Assembly: GCA_015075625.1 (NCBI GenBank)
Contig: JABTTZ010000001.1
Span: 868,001-932,000, forward strand
DNA length: 64,000 bases
DNA from: Anaerolineales bacterium
GTDB lineage: Bacteria > Chloroflexota > Anaerolineae > Aggregatilineales > UBA2796
Reading direction: 5' to 3'
Part shown: positions 16,096 through 25,984 of the stretch, piece after piece
How the letters are laid out: every line of letters begins with the position of its first letter
How positions within the stretch are numbered: the stretch's first letter is position 1
Translations under genes and position numbers: made by a program
Notes under the pieces: generated by a model
The model's database searches: none
Seen by the model: the letters and a program-made list of their open reading frames with translations, nothing else
What the model was told of the DNA's origin: nothing

Positions 16096-18570
16096 CTACC
16101 CTTCCTTCACTATCCCCACTTGTGTCCCGCGCTGGTCGGCGCGGCGCAGTACCCGCGACAGCAGCATCGTCAGCATGTAGGGAAGTTCCCTCCATTCCTG
16201 CGTGATAAAGTCCTTCTCAATGCCCTTTTGTTCCTTCTTTGTGGGAAAACGCACCGCCTTACGTAAATTCGGCAGATCGGGCAGATAGGTTTCTAGCAGC
16301 CCCGCCGTGCGCCTTGTCGCCCCTTGCTCTAAATCGAACGGCTCTCTAAGCGACTCCGCATCGGGGCTGTGGTGGCGGGCAATCACGGTGAAAAGCACCT
16401 CCAGCAAGGTCTCGTCATCCCCCACCGCCTCCGTGAGGATATACAGCGCGGCAGCCGCCCCCTCAACGGCATGGGGCGGGCGGCTTGCGTGCTTCGCCGT
16501 CCGAAATTCCCGATCAAGGCGGCGGTGTTCGGCGGTGTAATTATCCGTATGGGCATACGCCGCCCCTTGCTCGTACTCGTCGGTAAGCCCGATGAAGGTC
16601 TGCCACGCTTTCACCCACGCCTGCCATTTCACGTTTAATTTCCCTGTGTCGTGAAGGATCACGGCGAGTTTTGCCATCGTTTGGATTTGCCCTTTGGGAA
16701 GATGGTATTTCGCTTCAATCTGAGCGGCGGCATAGGCTGCCTCTATCCACACAGGGGATTCAAATTCCCTGTAAACGCGCTCGATATGCGCCTCATAGGT
16801 TTCCAGACGGTAGCCATAGGGGTCATCGGGCTTATTGGTGTTCTCGCCAAGCGGCGGCTCAGCGGGGCGCTCAAAGGGGCGTCCCTCGTTGGGCAAAAAT
16901 CCTCTTTCTGGGTCATAGCCAGCGAGATCAGGGTGAACGAACAAAATGGCTGCGCCAGCGAATTCCTGCGATCCGCTCACCATCGTCACCGTATATTCGG
17001 TGCGGTTCGCTTGGTCGGGATCGGGCTGGCTCACCAGCATTGCTACGCGGTATTCTGGCTCATCCGCCAAATTCTGTGCCAGCCACGTTTTCACATATCC
17101 CGCTGCTATGCCGATGTGCAGCCCAAATCCATCCAAACTGTAAGGGGAAAGACGCTTTGCCCGCAGACGTTCCAAAAGCGCCTTCGGATCATCATGAATA
17201 ACGACTCTCTGTTGGAACATCTCCCGAATCAACGTCGGTGCTTTTTCATAATCGCCACCAACCATCACATCGAACATCCGCTCACGGTGAGGCAACCCCT
17301 TTGCCTTCAACTGCCCGCTTATCTGCGCATCTTGCTTCCCGTGAGCGTGGTTAATCACCGCCAACTCACCGGCATAATCAAGGACGCCATTTCGCGCCGC
17401 GAATGCCTCCCACGTTTGCCGAATAACCTCTTTATGTTCGGCATACGGGTTGACCTTCTCGCTCAGATCGATTTCCCCCTCGTCGGGATCAAGCGCCCAC
17501 CGGTAGATATAGACATCGCCCACTTCGCCCTGATAGCGGGCGCAGCGCCCCGCCCGCTGGATGATCGCGTTCGCCGGAGCGAGTTCCGTGTGCAGCGTCT
17601 CGCTGGTGATATCCAATCCCACCTCAATGACCTGTGTGGCAACCAAAATGACGCTCCCCGATGAATCCGTTTCGGCATCGGCGGGCTTCCCAAAATGGCG
17701 GCGAATATCGCCTTCTATCCGGCGGCGATCCTCTGCTAAAAAGCGGCTGTGCAAGAGGATCACGCGCACCTCATCGGGGGCAGACTGGTTGATCAGGTGT
17801 GCCATCGCCTGCGCCCGTTCCACCTGATTACACAGGACGATGCTTCGCCGTTTGTGTGTGGCTAAAACACGCTCTGCGCTGAGCGGTTCATCGAGAGGAT
17901 GATAACGGCGTGTCTTTTGTTGGGAGGGCAAAGCGGCGAATGCGGCATGGTCTTCTGGCGTCCCGCCGATCACCGTGGCGTTCAATTCCTTCGCCAAATC
18001 GTTCAAGAGCGGGGTGCTGAAGGTTGCCGTCATGAGGATGAACGGGCAAACCCCGTTCACGATACGCAGCATTTCCAACGCCGTTGGAAGGGTCGATTCT
18101 GGGTCATAAAGATGGAATTCGTCCAAGACAAGGTAGGAGGACAGCACCGCCCCGGCGTTCAGGTTTGCCAAACGGCGCGGCAAACTGAACGGCGCACCGA
18201 GAAAACTGCTGAGGAGTTGATCAATCGTCACAAAGGTGAGCGCCGCCTCCAAGCGCGGATCGCGCCGCTGTTCGCCCGTTTGAATATCCACGAGGGGATC
18301 GCGGCTGCTTCGTTGGTTCGTCAGGCGAATGGTGGGACTCTTTAAAAAATCACCATATGCGCTCACAAATTGGTTTGCCAACACGCGCATCGGCACGGCG
18401 TACAAGCATTTTTTCGGAAAGAGGCGGCTGTTTTCCAGCGCATTGAAAAACGGCTTGAGCGCGGCATAGGTTTTTCCCGCGCCCGGAGGGGCTTGAAGAA
18501 TAACATTCTTGCCACTCAAAATCGCTTTTCCAACAGCAATCTGAAAAGGAAGAAGATCAAAATCCATCAT
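16096..18570 (-). CDS. cas3: CRISPR helicase-nuclease Cas3 with helicase before HD
   Basis: Effector that unwinds and degrades target DNA recruited by Cascade. An 824-residue protein: DExH helicase first (Walker A APPGAGKT near 30, DEFH box in VLDEFHLYD, MTATFS, motif VI IIQRAGRCARYQGEVG), then an HD nuclease in the C-terminal third (ILHDTGKL, plus later His in AYAHTDNY, HASRPPHAVEG and IARHHSPDAE). Most fused Cas3 proteins have HD first. ATG at 18570 is preceded by GAGGTG 6 bp away; the upstream WYL stop is at 18576-18578. All main helicase and HD residues appear intact. Confidence 0.92.
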   Translation of the reverse strand: MMDFDLLPFQIAVGKAILSGKNVILQAPPGAGKTYAALKPFFNALENSRLFPKKCLYAVPMRVLANQFVSAYGDFLKSPTIRLTNQRSSRDPLVDIQTGEQRRDPRLEAALTFVTIDQLLSSFLGAPFSLPRRLANLNAGAVLSSYLVLDEFHLYDPESTLPTALEMLRIVNGVCPFILMTATFSTPLLNDLAKELNATVIGGTPEDHAAFAALPSQQKTRRYHPLDEPLSAERVLATHKRRSIVLCNQVERAQAMAHLINQSAPDEVRVILLHSRFLAEDRRRIEGDIRRHFGKPADAETDSSGSVILVATQVIEVGLDITSETLHTELAPANAIIQRAGRCARYQGEVGDVYIYRWALDPDEGEIDLSEKVNPYAEHKEVIRQTWEAFAARNGVLDYAGELAVINHAHGKQDAQISGQLKAKGLPHRERMFDVMVGGDYEKAPTLIREMFQQRVVIHDDPKALLERLRAKRLSPYSLDGFGLHIGIAAGYVKTWLAQNLADEPEYRVAMLVSQPDPDQANRTEYTVTMVSGSQEFAGAAILFVHPDLAGYDPERGFLPNEGRPFERPAEPPLGENTNKPDDPYGYRLETYEAHIERVYREFESPVWIEAAYAAAQIEAKYHLPKGQIQTMAKLAVILHDTGKLNVKWQAWVKAWQTFIGLTDEYEQGAAYAHTDNYTAEHRRLDREFRTAKHASRPPHAVEGAAAALYILTEAVGDDETLLEVLFTVIARHHSPDAESLREPFDLEQGATRRTAGLLETYLPDLPNLRKAVRFPTKKEQKGIEKDFITQEWRELPYMLTMLLSRVLRRADQRGTQVGIVKEG

Positions 18571-18575
18571 GATTC

Positions 18576-19580
18576 TCACCTCGGCAGCCCATATTCATCG
18601 ACATCCGACTCAATTTCATAGATGTAATTCAACCGTCTAAGATCAATCATCAGTTCCTCACGGAGGGATGGGGGTTCAATGATTTCCACATCCGCCCCCC
18701 ACCCTCGAATCCATGGGAGCATTTCTTTCGGTTCGCTGACCTCGGCGCTCCATTGCAATCCACCGCTAGGGAGATCGCGGATCGTCTCGCTTGGATGCCA
18801 GCGGTTTTCGCGGACGCGCCGTATGACTTGTGGGCTGAAATGGAGGATCACACGGACGGGATCACCTTCGCCCATCCATACCCCCCAGGCATGGTTTAGG
18901 AGCGTGTTTTGATCGAAGCTGTCTGGGATGGTGAAGGGGTCGTTTGTGGTGGTGGCTTTTTCCACACGCTCTAATTTGAGCGTCATTAGGGCATCTCGCT
19001 CACGGACATAGCCCACGATGTACGTCCCTTCTCCCCAGGGAGATGGCTCAAAAAGATAGGGGGCAAGGTGGTAACTGTGCGCGTTTAGGCTGTGCAGCCC
19101 GCGATAGACGATCTTCACATAGTGGTTGTTGAGCCAGCCTTTCGTCAGCGCCTCAAAATGGGTCTCTTTTTGGAGATCGGCGGGGCGTTTGCCCGTTTCG
19201 CCAAGCGCCTCGCGGAGCGCCTCCATCATCGGTTTACGCAGCCCGTCTGCCAATTTATCCAGCGCATTGAGGATCGGGGCAATGGCATTGGATGCCTGCC
19301 GCGCCATACGCCGAGCGGCAAGGTAGAGAATCAACGACTCTGCGCTGGAAAAATCAAGGTTGTAGCGTAAGTAAGCCGGATCGAGCGCGAAGTATCCATG
19401 CCTGACTTCATAAACAGGAACGCCATTATCCTGCAATTCGCTAATGTCCCGTTGGATTGTGGATCGATCTACGCCAAAGTGTTCAGCGATTGCCTCTTTG
19501 GTAGTACCTTCATGATGATGTTTAACAAGAATATGTTGAATATCGTTTAGTCGCTGCGCTTTTGTGTAACTTCGACTCAT
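18576..19580 (-). CDS. WYL-domain transcriptional regulator of the CRISPR locus
   Basis: A DeoR-like winged HTH (about residues 1-60: KAQRLNDIQHILVKHH, TTKEAIAEHFGVDRSTIQRDISELQ) followed by a WYL sensor domain (YHLAPYLFEPSPWGEGTYIVGYVRERDALMTLKLERVEKA) and a C-terminal WCX extension. WYL proteins often bind nucleic-acid ligands and regulate defence loci. ATG at 19580 (MSRSYTKAQR) is chosen; the frame runs on to 19646. It is the first gene before cas3, almost overlapping it, and has a perfect palindrome 48 bp upstream of its start. Probably an autoregulator. Confidence 0.9.
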   Translation of the reverse strand: MSRSYTKAQRLNDIQHILVKHHHEGTTKEAIAEHFGVDRSTIQRDISELQDNGVPVYEVRHGYFALDPAYLRYNLDFSSAESLILYLAARRMARQASNAIAPILNALDKLADGLRKPMMEALREALGETGKRPADLQKETHFEALTKGWLNNHYVKIVYRGLHSLNAHSYHLAPYLFEPSPWGEGTYIVGYVRERDALMTLKLERVEKATTTNDPFTIPDSFDQNTLLNHAWGVWMGEGDPVRVILHFSPQVIRRVRENRWHPSETIRDLPSGGLQWSAEVSEPKEMLPWIRGWGADVEIIEPPSLREELMIDLRRLNYIYEIESDVDEYGLPR

Positions 19581-19627
19581 AGATGTATGTCTCGCTAAAT
19601 CAAGGATACCTCTATGATAAAAGAAAA

Positions 19628-19646
19628 GTGTGCAAGTATTGCACAC
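19628..19646. promoter_or_regulatory. Perfect palindrome upstream of the WYL gene (candidate operator)
   Basis: GTGTGCAA-GTA-TTGCACAC: two perfect 8-bp arms around 3 bp. It ends 48 bp before the WYL regulator ATG, where the -35 region would be expected. Dyad symmetry suits a dimeric HTH protein. I did not find the same word before the Cascade operon. Confidence 0.6.
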
Positions 19647-19684
19647 ACTGCCCGCGAATTTTTTTCACCCTGCGAGGTCGCAAA

Positions 19685-19855
19685 GGATGTGTTCAGTGGA
19701 GAGGATATACCCTCTCCCTCCTTCTCCTCCACAAGGGTGAGGGGGCGACACTCCCCCAACCTCCACAACGTCTGGGAAAAGGGGGATAGTTTTTGGGAGG
19801 CGACGCCCCTCAAACCCACCATGTTAGACACACCCCTCGCAAATTCGCTCTAGCC
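19685..19855. repeat. Intergenic low-information region with short palindromic words
   Basis: The gap between the WYL palindrome and tRNA-His holds no credible gene. It has G/C-rich inverted words such as GGGGGCGACACTCCCCC and GGGAGGCGACGCCCCTC, which look like a degenerate member of the interspersed repeats seen elsewhere in the window. A TATACT about 20 bp before tRNA-His could be its -10 box. Confidence 0.4.
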
Positions 19856-19892
19856 TTTTTTCCGAAAGGTGTGCTATACTTTCCCGGTATAT

Positions 19893-19968
19893 GGTGGCTG
19901 TGGTGAAGTGGTATCACGTCTGGTTGTGGCCCAGAAGAACGTGGGTTCGAAACCCACCAGTCACCCCA
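19893..19968 (+). tRNA. tRNA-His (GTG)
   Basis: Cloverleaf with acceptor GTGGCTG paired to CAGTCAC, anticodon loop containing GTG within CTGGTTGTGGCCCAG, and a GGGTTCGAAACCC T arm. The extra G(-1), typical of tRNA-His, is encoded at 19893 opposite C73, and the CCA end is encoded. An intrinsic terminator follows at once. Confidence 0.95.
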
Positions 19969-19970
19969 AC

Positions 19971-20006
19971 AAAAGGGGCGCTCTTTTTATCAAGAGCGCC
20001 CCTTTT
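19971..20006 (+). terminator. Intrinsic terminator after tRNA-His
   Basis: A perfect 15-bp stem, AAAAGGGGCGCTCTT / AAGAGCGCCCCTTTT, with a 6-nt loop. The A/T flanks on both sides could let it work in both directions. Confidence 0.85.
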
Positions 20007-20094
20007 GATTTGATAGGATTTACGCAGTTGAACGTGTTTACCCTGTATTCATCGAAAGGGAAAGTTTGAGGAGGAAGCCCCTTCAAAAAAATGG

Positions 20095-20134
20095 ATTCCC
20101 CCTTCTCCCACTGGGAGAAGGGGGGTAGGGGAAG
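20095..20134. repeat. Interspersed C/G-rich inverted repeat
   Basis: Inverted word CCCCCTTCTCCC / GGGAGAAGGGGG with ATTCC before it and GTAGGGG after. A similar unit occurs at 47934-47980 and degenerate ones near 38047-38095. It appears to be a non-coding interspersed repeat of this genome. Confidence 0.55.
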
Positions 20135-20211
20135 GAGGGCAACTGCGTAACGTCTATTTGATTTTCCTGATCGTATCCCGTATCCCCTCAGAAAAGGGGA
20201 TACTGCGCACG

Positions 20212-20775
20212 CTAAGCAGGATACGCCGCACGCGCCAAGCGCCGCATCACCGCCGCCTGACGATAATGATCGACCTCATGAGCAGACATCAAGAGCAGCC
20301 ATGCCGCATAGTTGACCTCCCCAAACAAGGTGTTCGTTGTCGTCTTGGTCAGGTCAGCCTTTCCCAATGTCTGGCTAAAGGCAAATTCAATCCGCGTTGT
20401 GGCGGCGGTCAGGCTTAGGCGGAGTTCTTCCGCAGGGATACCCACCTTTGCCCCTTCGCCAAACCCCTGTGCCGCCTCTGCAATATGGGGGAGTTCTGAG
20501 GCGCTGCTATCCAACAGTTGATTGTAATAGCCATTCTGGGAATAAATAATATGAGTCACCGCCTCACTGATAGACCATGTGGGCGTGTTGGGTGCAATGT
20601 ATGCCACTTGGGCATCGGTCAGCCCATTCAGCAGGCGGCGAAAGGCAGCGCGGATGCTCCGAAAGGTGTCAATCACATCTGTCAGAGGGTAACGACTGGA
20701 TGCCTCTAGCCATGTAATCTTTTTTGTGAAGGCATCAAAAATGAGTTCATTAAATGGTTTTTGATCGATGATCAT
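20212..20775 (-). CDS. DinB-fold (DinB_2/YfiT-like) protein
   Basis: A 187-residue four-helix-bundle protein of the DinB/YfiT superfamily, usually metal-binding and often a thiol-dependent transferase of unknown substrate. Likely metal-binding His residues are in SEAVTHIIYSQNGYYNQLL and SAHEVDHYRQAAVMRRL, the usual helix 2 and helix 4 positions. Start at 20775. It follows the TIR gene in the same direction with an 11-bp gap. A second, distinct member of this superfamily is at 54080-54589. Confidence 0.85.
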   Translation of the reverse strand: MIIDQKPFNELIFDAFTKKITWLEASSRYPLTDVIDTFRSIRAAFRRLLNGLTDAQVAYIAPNTPTWSISEAVTHIIYSQNGYYNQLLDSSASELPHIAEAAQGFGEGAKVGIPAEELRLSLTAATTRIEFAFSQTLGKADLTKTTTNTLFGEVNYAAWLLLMSAHEVDHYRQAAVMRRLARAAYPA

Positions 20776-20786
20776 TCAGAGAGTCC

Positions 20787-21626
20787 TCAGCGTGTTTTCA
20801 AATACTTTAAGCTACTGGCGATTTCTTCATTGATCTCTTTACGTCGTTCTGGTGGGGCGCTCATCACAATCTGCGAAGCAAGGCCTCCACCTAAACCGAC
20901 ATAGGTGATTTTCACCGGGTTATCCACCCCTTTCAACTCTTTCACATCGACGAGATTTGCCAGCGGAATAAGAATCATCGGATCGGCGCGGGGAATCAGA
21001 GCGATCTCACGGCTGTTGATCAGTAGTTCGCCGGCAACCCCTGACCCACGCATCCCATTGAACCAGTGGTAATGCTCGCCCCAAATCACAGGGAGCAAGC
21101 GAACAGCAATTTCTGGGGCAACCGCGGCGGGAGAGCGTCGCAGTGGGGCGGTACGGGGGAGGGGAAGCTCCTCCCCTGCTGTGCTGACTGGCTTCGTCTG
21201 GCGGTAATTCTGGGGTGGAAGGATGATGTCGGTGATGTTGTAGTCAATCTCTTCGGTAATTTTCATCAGCCGCACAAGTTCGATGAACGCCGATTTGAAC
21301 TCGCCACGAAAATCCACCCGCTGGCGGCGCGAAATACGAAAGGGAACGTCACAATCCGCAATAATGAGGGGGATAATGTCCTTTTTTTTCTCAACAAAAT
21401 AGTGCCATTCATTCGCGACATTTTCTGATGCCACCGCCGCCGGCGAGAGGACGAGGAGCATCGTATCGCTGGCATCCATCCCATCCTTTACCTGATCGTC
21501 CCACCCTTTGTTCGTGGTGATGTTATTCACATCAATCCACAGAGTGACCTCATATCTGGCGAAATATTTCTCCAGAATGCGGACGAACTGTAAATCCTCC
21601 CGCGCATAGCTGATGAAGACCTTCAT
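20787..21626 (-). CDS. TIR-domain protein with C-terminal GRAM/PH-like domain
   Basis: A 279-residue protein. The N-terminal ~130 residues are a TIR domain: FISYAREDLQFVRILEKYF (box 1), LWIDVNNITTNKGWDDQV, MLLVLSPAAVASENVANEW (the Glu in NEW fits the NADase position) and IIPLIIADCDVPF. A linker leads to a C-terminal beta-rich module (about 195-279: GEHYHWFNGMRGSGVAGELLINSREIALIPR) resembling bacterial PH/GRAM domains. Bacterial TIR proteins are often NAD-cleaving effectors in defence. Here it lies 1.9 kb from the cas locus beside DinB and ccm genes, with no recognisable sensor gene next to it. Confidence 0.82.
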   Translation of the reverse strand: MKVFISYAREDLQFVRILEKYFARYEVTLWIDVNNITTNKGWDDQVKDGMDASDTMLLVLSPAAVASENVANEWHYFVEKKKDIIPLIIADCDVPFRISRRQRVDFRGEFKSAFIELVRLMKITEEIDYNITDIILPPQNYRQTKPVSTAGEELPLPRTAPLRRSPAAVAPEIAVRLLPVIWGEHYHWFNGMRGSGVAGELLINSREIALIPRADPMILIPLANLVDVKELKGVDNPVKITYVGLGGGLASQIVMSAPPERRKEINEEIASSLKYLKTR

Positions 21627-21720
21627 CCGTAGCCCCTTCGTGCGTTTGCCGTAGAGGAATTCTAGCCGAAAATACCCGCAGAGTCACCCTCTGAGAAGGG
21701 ATTGAGAAAGGAAGCGCCGC

Positions 21721-22386
21721 TCATTCTTCAACAATATAAGCAAACAGCCCATAAGCCGCCAGTAAAAAAAGCCCATCAAGGGACGCCAACATGATCGCCC
21801 ACGACGCCCAACTACTGAAGGGAAGCCCCTCAACTATGGCGCTGGAAGCGTTTACCGCGGCGATGATTACTGGCAGGGCGATGGGCAGGACGATGATCGG
21901 CAGTGTCGTCTCACGGGTGCGAGCATAAATCGCCATACTGCCAAGCAGTGTCCCCACCGCGGCAAAACCGAGTGTGCCAATGAGGATCATCACCCACCAG
22001 CCGAGGTGAAAGAGATTCGCATTGAACAGGAACAAGAGCGCCAAGGAAACGACAGCGGCGACGACGCCGGTGAACAGCCAGGCGGTGATCAACTTCCCAA
22101 AATAAAGTGCCGGACGGGGAATGGGCGAGAGCAGCAACCCATCCAACGTCCCTTTATCGGCTTCTTGGGCTAAACTGCGCCCAATCCCCACCGTGCTGGC
22201 AAAGACCACCGTCACCCATAACACGGCGGGGATTGCTGCACGGCGGGCGTCGGGGCGTGCCTCAAAGGTGTAATAAAATACCATCGTTGTCAAGACACCA
22301 AACAGCGACATGGCTGTGATCAGGCTGCGAGTGCGGAACTCTGCCCGAAGGTCTTTCGCGGCAATCTGCCAAGCGGCGCGAATCAT
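21721..22386 (-). CDS. ccmB: Heme exporter/cytochrome c maturation permease CcmB
   Basis: A 221-residue membrane protein with six predicted TM helices. CcmB features are the N-terminal KDLRAEFRTRSLITAMSLFGVLTTMVFYY, the loop ADKGTLDGLLLSPIPRPALYFGKLITAW and MAIYARTRETTLPIIVLPIALPVII. With CcmA it forms the ABC part of cytochrome c maturation system I. Its start overlaps the ccmA stop. No ccmC, ccmE or ccmF is next to it. Confidence 0.92.
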   Translation of the reverse strand: MIRAAWQIAAKDLRAEFRTRSLITAMSLFGVLTTMVFYYTFEARPDARRAAIPAVLWVTVVFASTVGIGRSLAQEADKGTLDGLLLSPIPRPALYFGKLITAWLFTGVVAAVVSLALLFLFNANLFHLGWWVMILIGTLGFAAVGTLLGSMAIYARTRETTLPIIVLPIALPVIIAAVNASSAIVEGLPFSSWASWAIMLASLDGLFLLAAYGLFAYIVEE

Positions 22387-23096
22387 CCTGTTACCTCGGC
22401 AAAGCGTGCGGGAAGGGTCATCATGCCCCCGGCGGCTACTTCTGCCACAAGACGCCCACTTTTTAGGATCAACGCCCCTTCACAAAGGGCTGCCGCCCGC
22501 GTCAGATCATGCAGGGTGAGAAGAATCGTCTTGCCCGCCCCTCGCCATTCCGCAATCAAGGTGTCGAGGAATGCCGCCCCACTGGGATCGAGTCCGGTAT
22601 ACGGTTCGTCAAAGAGCAGCACGGCGGGATCGTGCATCAGCGCACGGGCAAGGGCAAGACGCTGCCCCATTCCTCGGCTGAATGTTCCGGCACGATCCGT
22701 CGCCCGTCGCCCCAACCCCACCCGCCCCAAGAGGTCAGCCGCACGGCGTTCGGCATCCGAGCGAGGAACACCGTATAGCGTGGCATAAAACAGAAGGTTT
22801 TCAAGGGCAGTGAGATCGTCATAGAGAAGGGTTTGATGCCCGATAAACCCAATATTGGGGCGAACATGCGCCGCTTCCTGCGGGATTGCCCACCCGCCCA
22901 CCGTCGCTTTTCCCGAGGTAGGGCGGGAGAGTCCAGCAAGGATGCGCATGAGTGTCGTTTTTCCCGACCCGTTAGCGCCGAGGAGAGCAAGGCACGCCCC
23001 ACGCCCAACAGTGAAGGTGACCTCACGAAGCGCCCGCTGCCAGCCAAACGTTTTTGTCAAATTTTCAGCGCAGATGAGGCTGGAGAGAGTTTCCAT
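22383..23096 (-). CDS. ccmA: Heme exporter ABC ATPase CcmA
   Basis: A 237-residue ABC ATPase paired with CcmB. Walker A is GANGSGKTT, the signature region FSRGMGQRLALARALMHDP and Walker B VLLFDEPYTGLD. METLSSLI at 23096 is the first ATG of the frame; an upstream TTG at 23108 is less likely. The gene overlaps ccmB (ATGA), so the two are one transcript. The coupling suggests the CcmAB role rather than a generic ABC system. Confidence 0.9.
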   Translation of the reverse strand: METLSSLICAENLTKTFGWQRALREVTFTVGRGACLALLGANGSGKTTLMRILAGLSRPTSGKATVGGWAIPQEAAHVRPNIGFIGHQTLLYDDLTALENLLFYATLYGVPRSDAERRAADLLGRVGLGRRATDRAGTFSRGMGQRLALARALMHDPAVLLFDEPYTGLDPSGAAFLDTLIAEWRGAGKTILLTLHDLTRAAALCEGALILKSGRLVAEVAAGGMMTLPARFAEVTG

Positions 23097-23233
23097 AAAA
23101 AGGGGCAAGGTATGAGTGAGACTAAATGAATAGTGCTATTCGGCATCCTCACCTTTACATGTAGGGATACCCGTGTCGATGCTCATCGATATGGCTGATT
23201 CATTTATTTGCCAACATCATTTGGAATTTGGCG

Positions 23234-23239
23234 TATACT
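23234..23239 (+). promoter_or_regulatory. -10 box of the secreted-protein gene
   Basis: TATACT lies 41 bp before the ATG at 23280. No clear -35 is seen at 17 bp. A strong GGAGG ribosome binding site precedes the start. Confidence 0.4.
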
Positions 23240-23279
23240 ATATGAGGATTGAAGTATAGCATTCCATTGGAGGATTACA

Positions 23280-23999
23280 ATGCGGACAAAAATCAGTCTA
23301 CTTCTGATTGCTGTCGTGGTCATGTCGCTGCTTGCGGTTTCGCCCGCTCAAGCCCAAACCCATTTCTTCACTATTGATACAGGAAATAATGGTGGCGGGT
23401 GCAGTATGGGTGGTCCTACAGAGACCTTTGGCATCCAACTGAGTTACACATGGCCGGATGCCCCGCTGGATGTCACGGCAACGGTTATTGGCGGCGTGGC
23501 TGGGTTATCTGGTTCTTCTAGCAATCAATACCCACAAGGCACAGGGTTGATTAACAACCGTTCGTTCACCTTTAACAGCGTTGCTACACCATCCCCATGG
23601 TCGTTCACTGTGCAGTTGGTAGGGTATGCTGCTGGTGTAGCCAAGTACCAAGCCGTGATTAGCATCAGTTGCAGTGCGGGCGGCACAAATTATACAACGG
23701 CGATGGTGAGCGGCGGCAGCGTCGAACCAGCCTTCGGCGGACCGGGCTTGCCTGCTGGCAGCAACCTTGTTTTGGTGTTGGCAGAGACCGGCGTTCTCAC
23801 TGAGGCGGGTGGCAGCCAAACAGGGCTGACAATTAAAGCCTGCAAGACGGTGTTCATCACCCAAACCAGTACCGATGGGCGGTACGGACACGCTTTCGTG
23901 CAAGGTGGCTGGATCGATCTGAATAACACGATTGATGTGGGGGAGACATACGGTCAGCCCGGCGGCGATCCAATTTACCCGCCCTGCGTTGGCAAGTAA
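23280..23999 (+). CDS. Secreted protein of unknown function
   Basis: A 239-residue protein with a clear Sec signal peptide (RTKISLLLIAVVVMSLLAVSPAQAQ, cleavage predicted after AQA near residue 25). The mature part is rich in Gly, Ser and Thr with beta character and has few charged residues. Its four cysteines (GGGCSMGG, SISCSAGG, IKACKT, YPPCVG) could form two disulfides. No TM anchor, lipobox or sortase signal is seen. It is monocistronic, with GGAGG before the ATG. I do not recognise the family. Confidence 0.8.
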   Translation: MRTKISLLLIAVVVMSLLAVSPAQAQTHFFTIDTGNNGGGCSMGGPTETFGIQLSYTWPDAPLDVTATVIGGVAGLSGSSSNQYPQGTGLINNRSFTFNSVATPSPWSFTVQLVGYAAGVAKYQAVISISCSAGGTNYTTAMVSGGSVEPAFGGPGLPAGSNLVLVLAETGVLTEAGGSQTGLTIKACKTVFITQTSTDGRYGHAFVQGGWIDLNNTIDVGETYGQPGGDPIYPPCVGK

Positions 24000-24094
24000 C
24001 CCGCTCTACCCCCCTGTAAGCAATGGGGCTTGTGGGAGATTGCCCTCCCGCAAGCCCTGATAAAACGTGAATCAACACAACCCAATAACAAAAA

Positions 24095-24131
24095 ACCCTG
24101 AAGTCTTAAAGATTTCAGGGTCATTTTTTTA
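24095..24131 (-). terminator. Intrinsic terminator of the 16S-tRNA-Ile unit (probably bidirectional)
   Basis: Stem ACCCTGAA / TTTCAGGGT with A-rich and T-rich flanks on either side, so it could serve the plus-strand secreted-protein gene and the minus-strand rRNA unit. It lies just beyond tRNA-Ile. Confidence 0.8.
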
Positions 24132-24144
24132 TTTGCATTTAGTA

Positions 24145-24218
24145 TGGGTGAGAGAGGACTCGAACCTCTGACCTTCCGGTTATCAGCCGGATGCTCTAAC
24201 CAGCTGAGCTACTCACCC
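24145..24218 (-). tRNA. tRNA-Ile (GAT)
   Basis: Minus-strand cloverleaf: acceptor GGGTGAG with CTCACCC, D arm GCTCAGCTGGTTAGAGC, anticodon stem CCGGC-TGATAA-CCGG with GAT, T arm AGAGGTTCGAGTCCTCT. CCA is not encoded. It follows the 16S gene as in many rRNA operons. Confidence 0.95.
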
Positions 24219-24250
24219 GATGAGGAGCGGTCAGGCGGTGCGAAGGCACA

Positions 24251-24276
24251 TTAACCATTGAAACGTGAGGAGAAAG
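24251..24276 (-). other. 3' arm of the 16S processing stem
   Basis: These 26 nt are complementary to 25985-26010 in the transcript, with 24 of 26 positions matching. They lie just outside the 16S 3' end, between it and tRNA-Ile, as expected of the long stem cut by RNase III. Confidence 0.8.
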
Positions 24277-24371
24277 GGCATCCCAGAACAAGCTCAACCG
24301 AGTTGGCGACGATGATATTACAGAAGGGGTACTCGTGTTACCTTTCACCCTCATCGCGCACAGACTCTTAG

Positions 24372-25867
<1,496 letters not shown>

Positions 25868-25984
25868 GTTGGTGTCCTTTCGGACAGCAGAGAAAGTTCC
25901 CTTCCTCTGACGGGTTTTTGACTTTACTGTGCTTGCCAACAGTGACTAACCGTTGGTCAAGCTACCTTGCTTGGTATGCTGTTG

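Noticed and set aside
16651-17664. Long plus-strand ORF opposite cas3
   Set aside because: A shadow of the cas3 frame with no recognisable domain.
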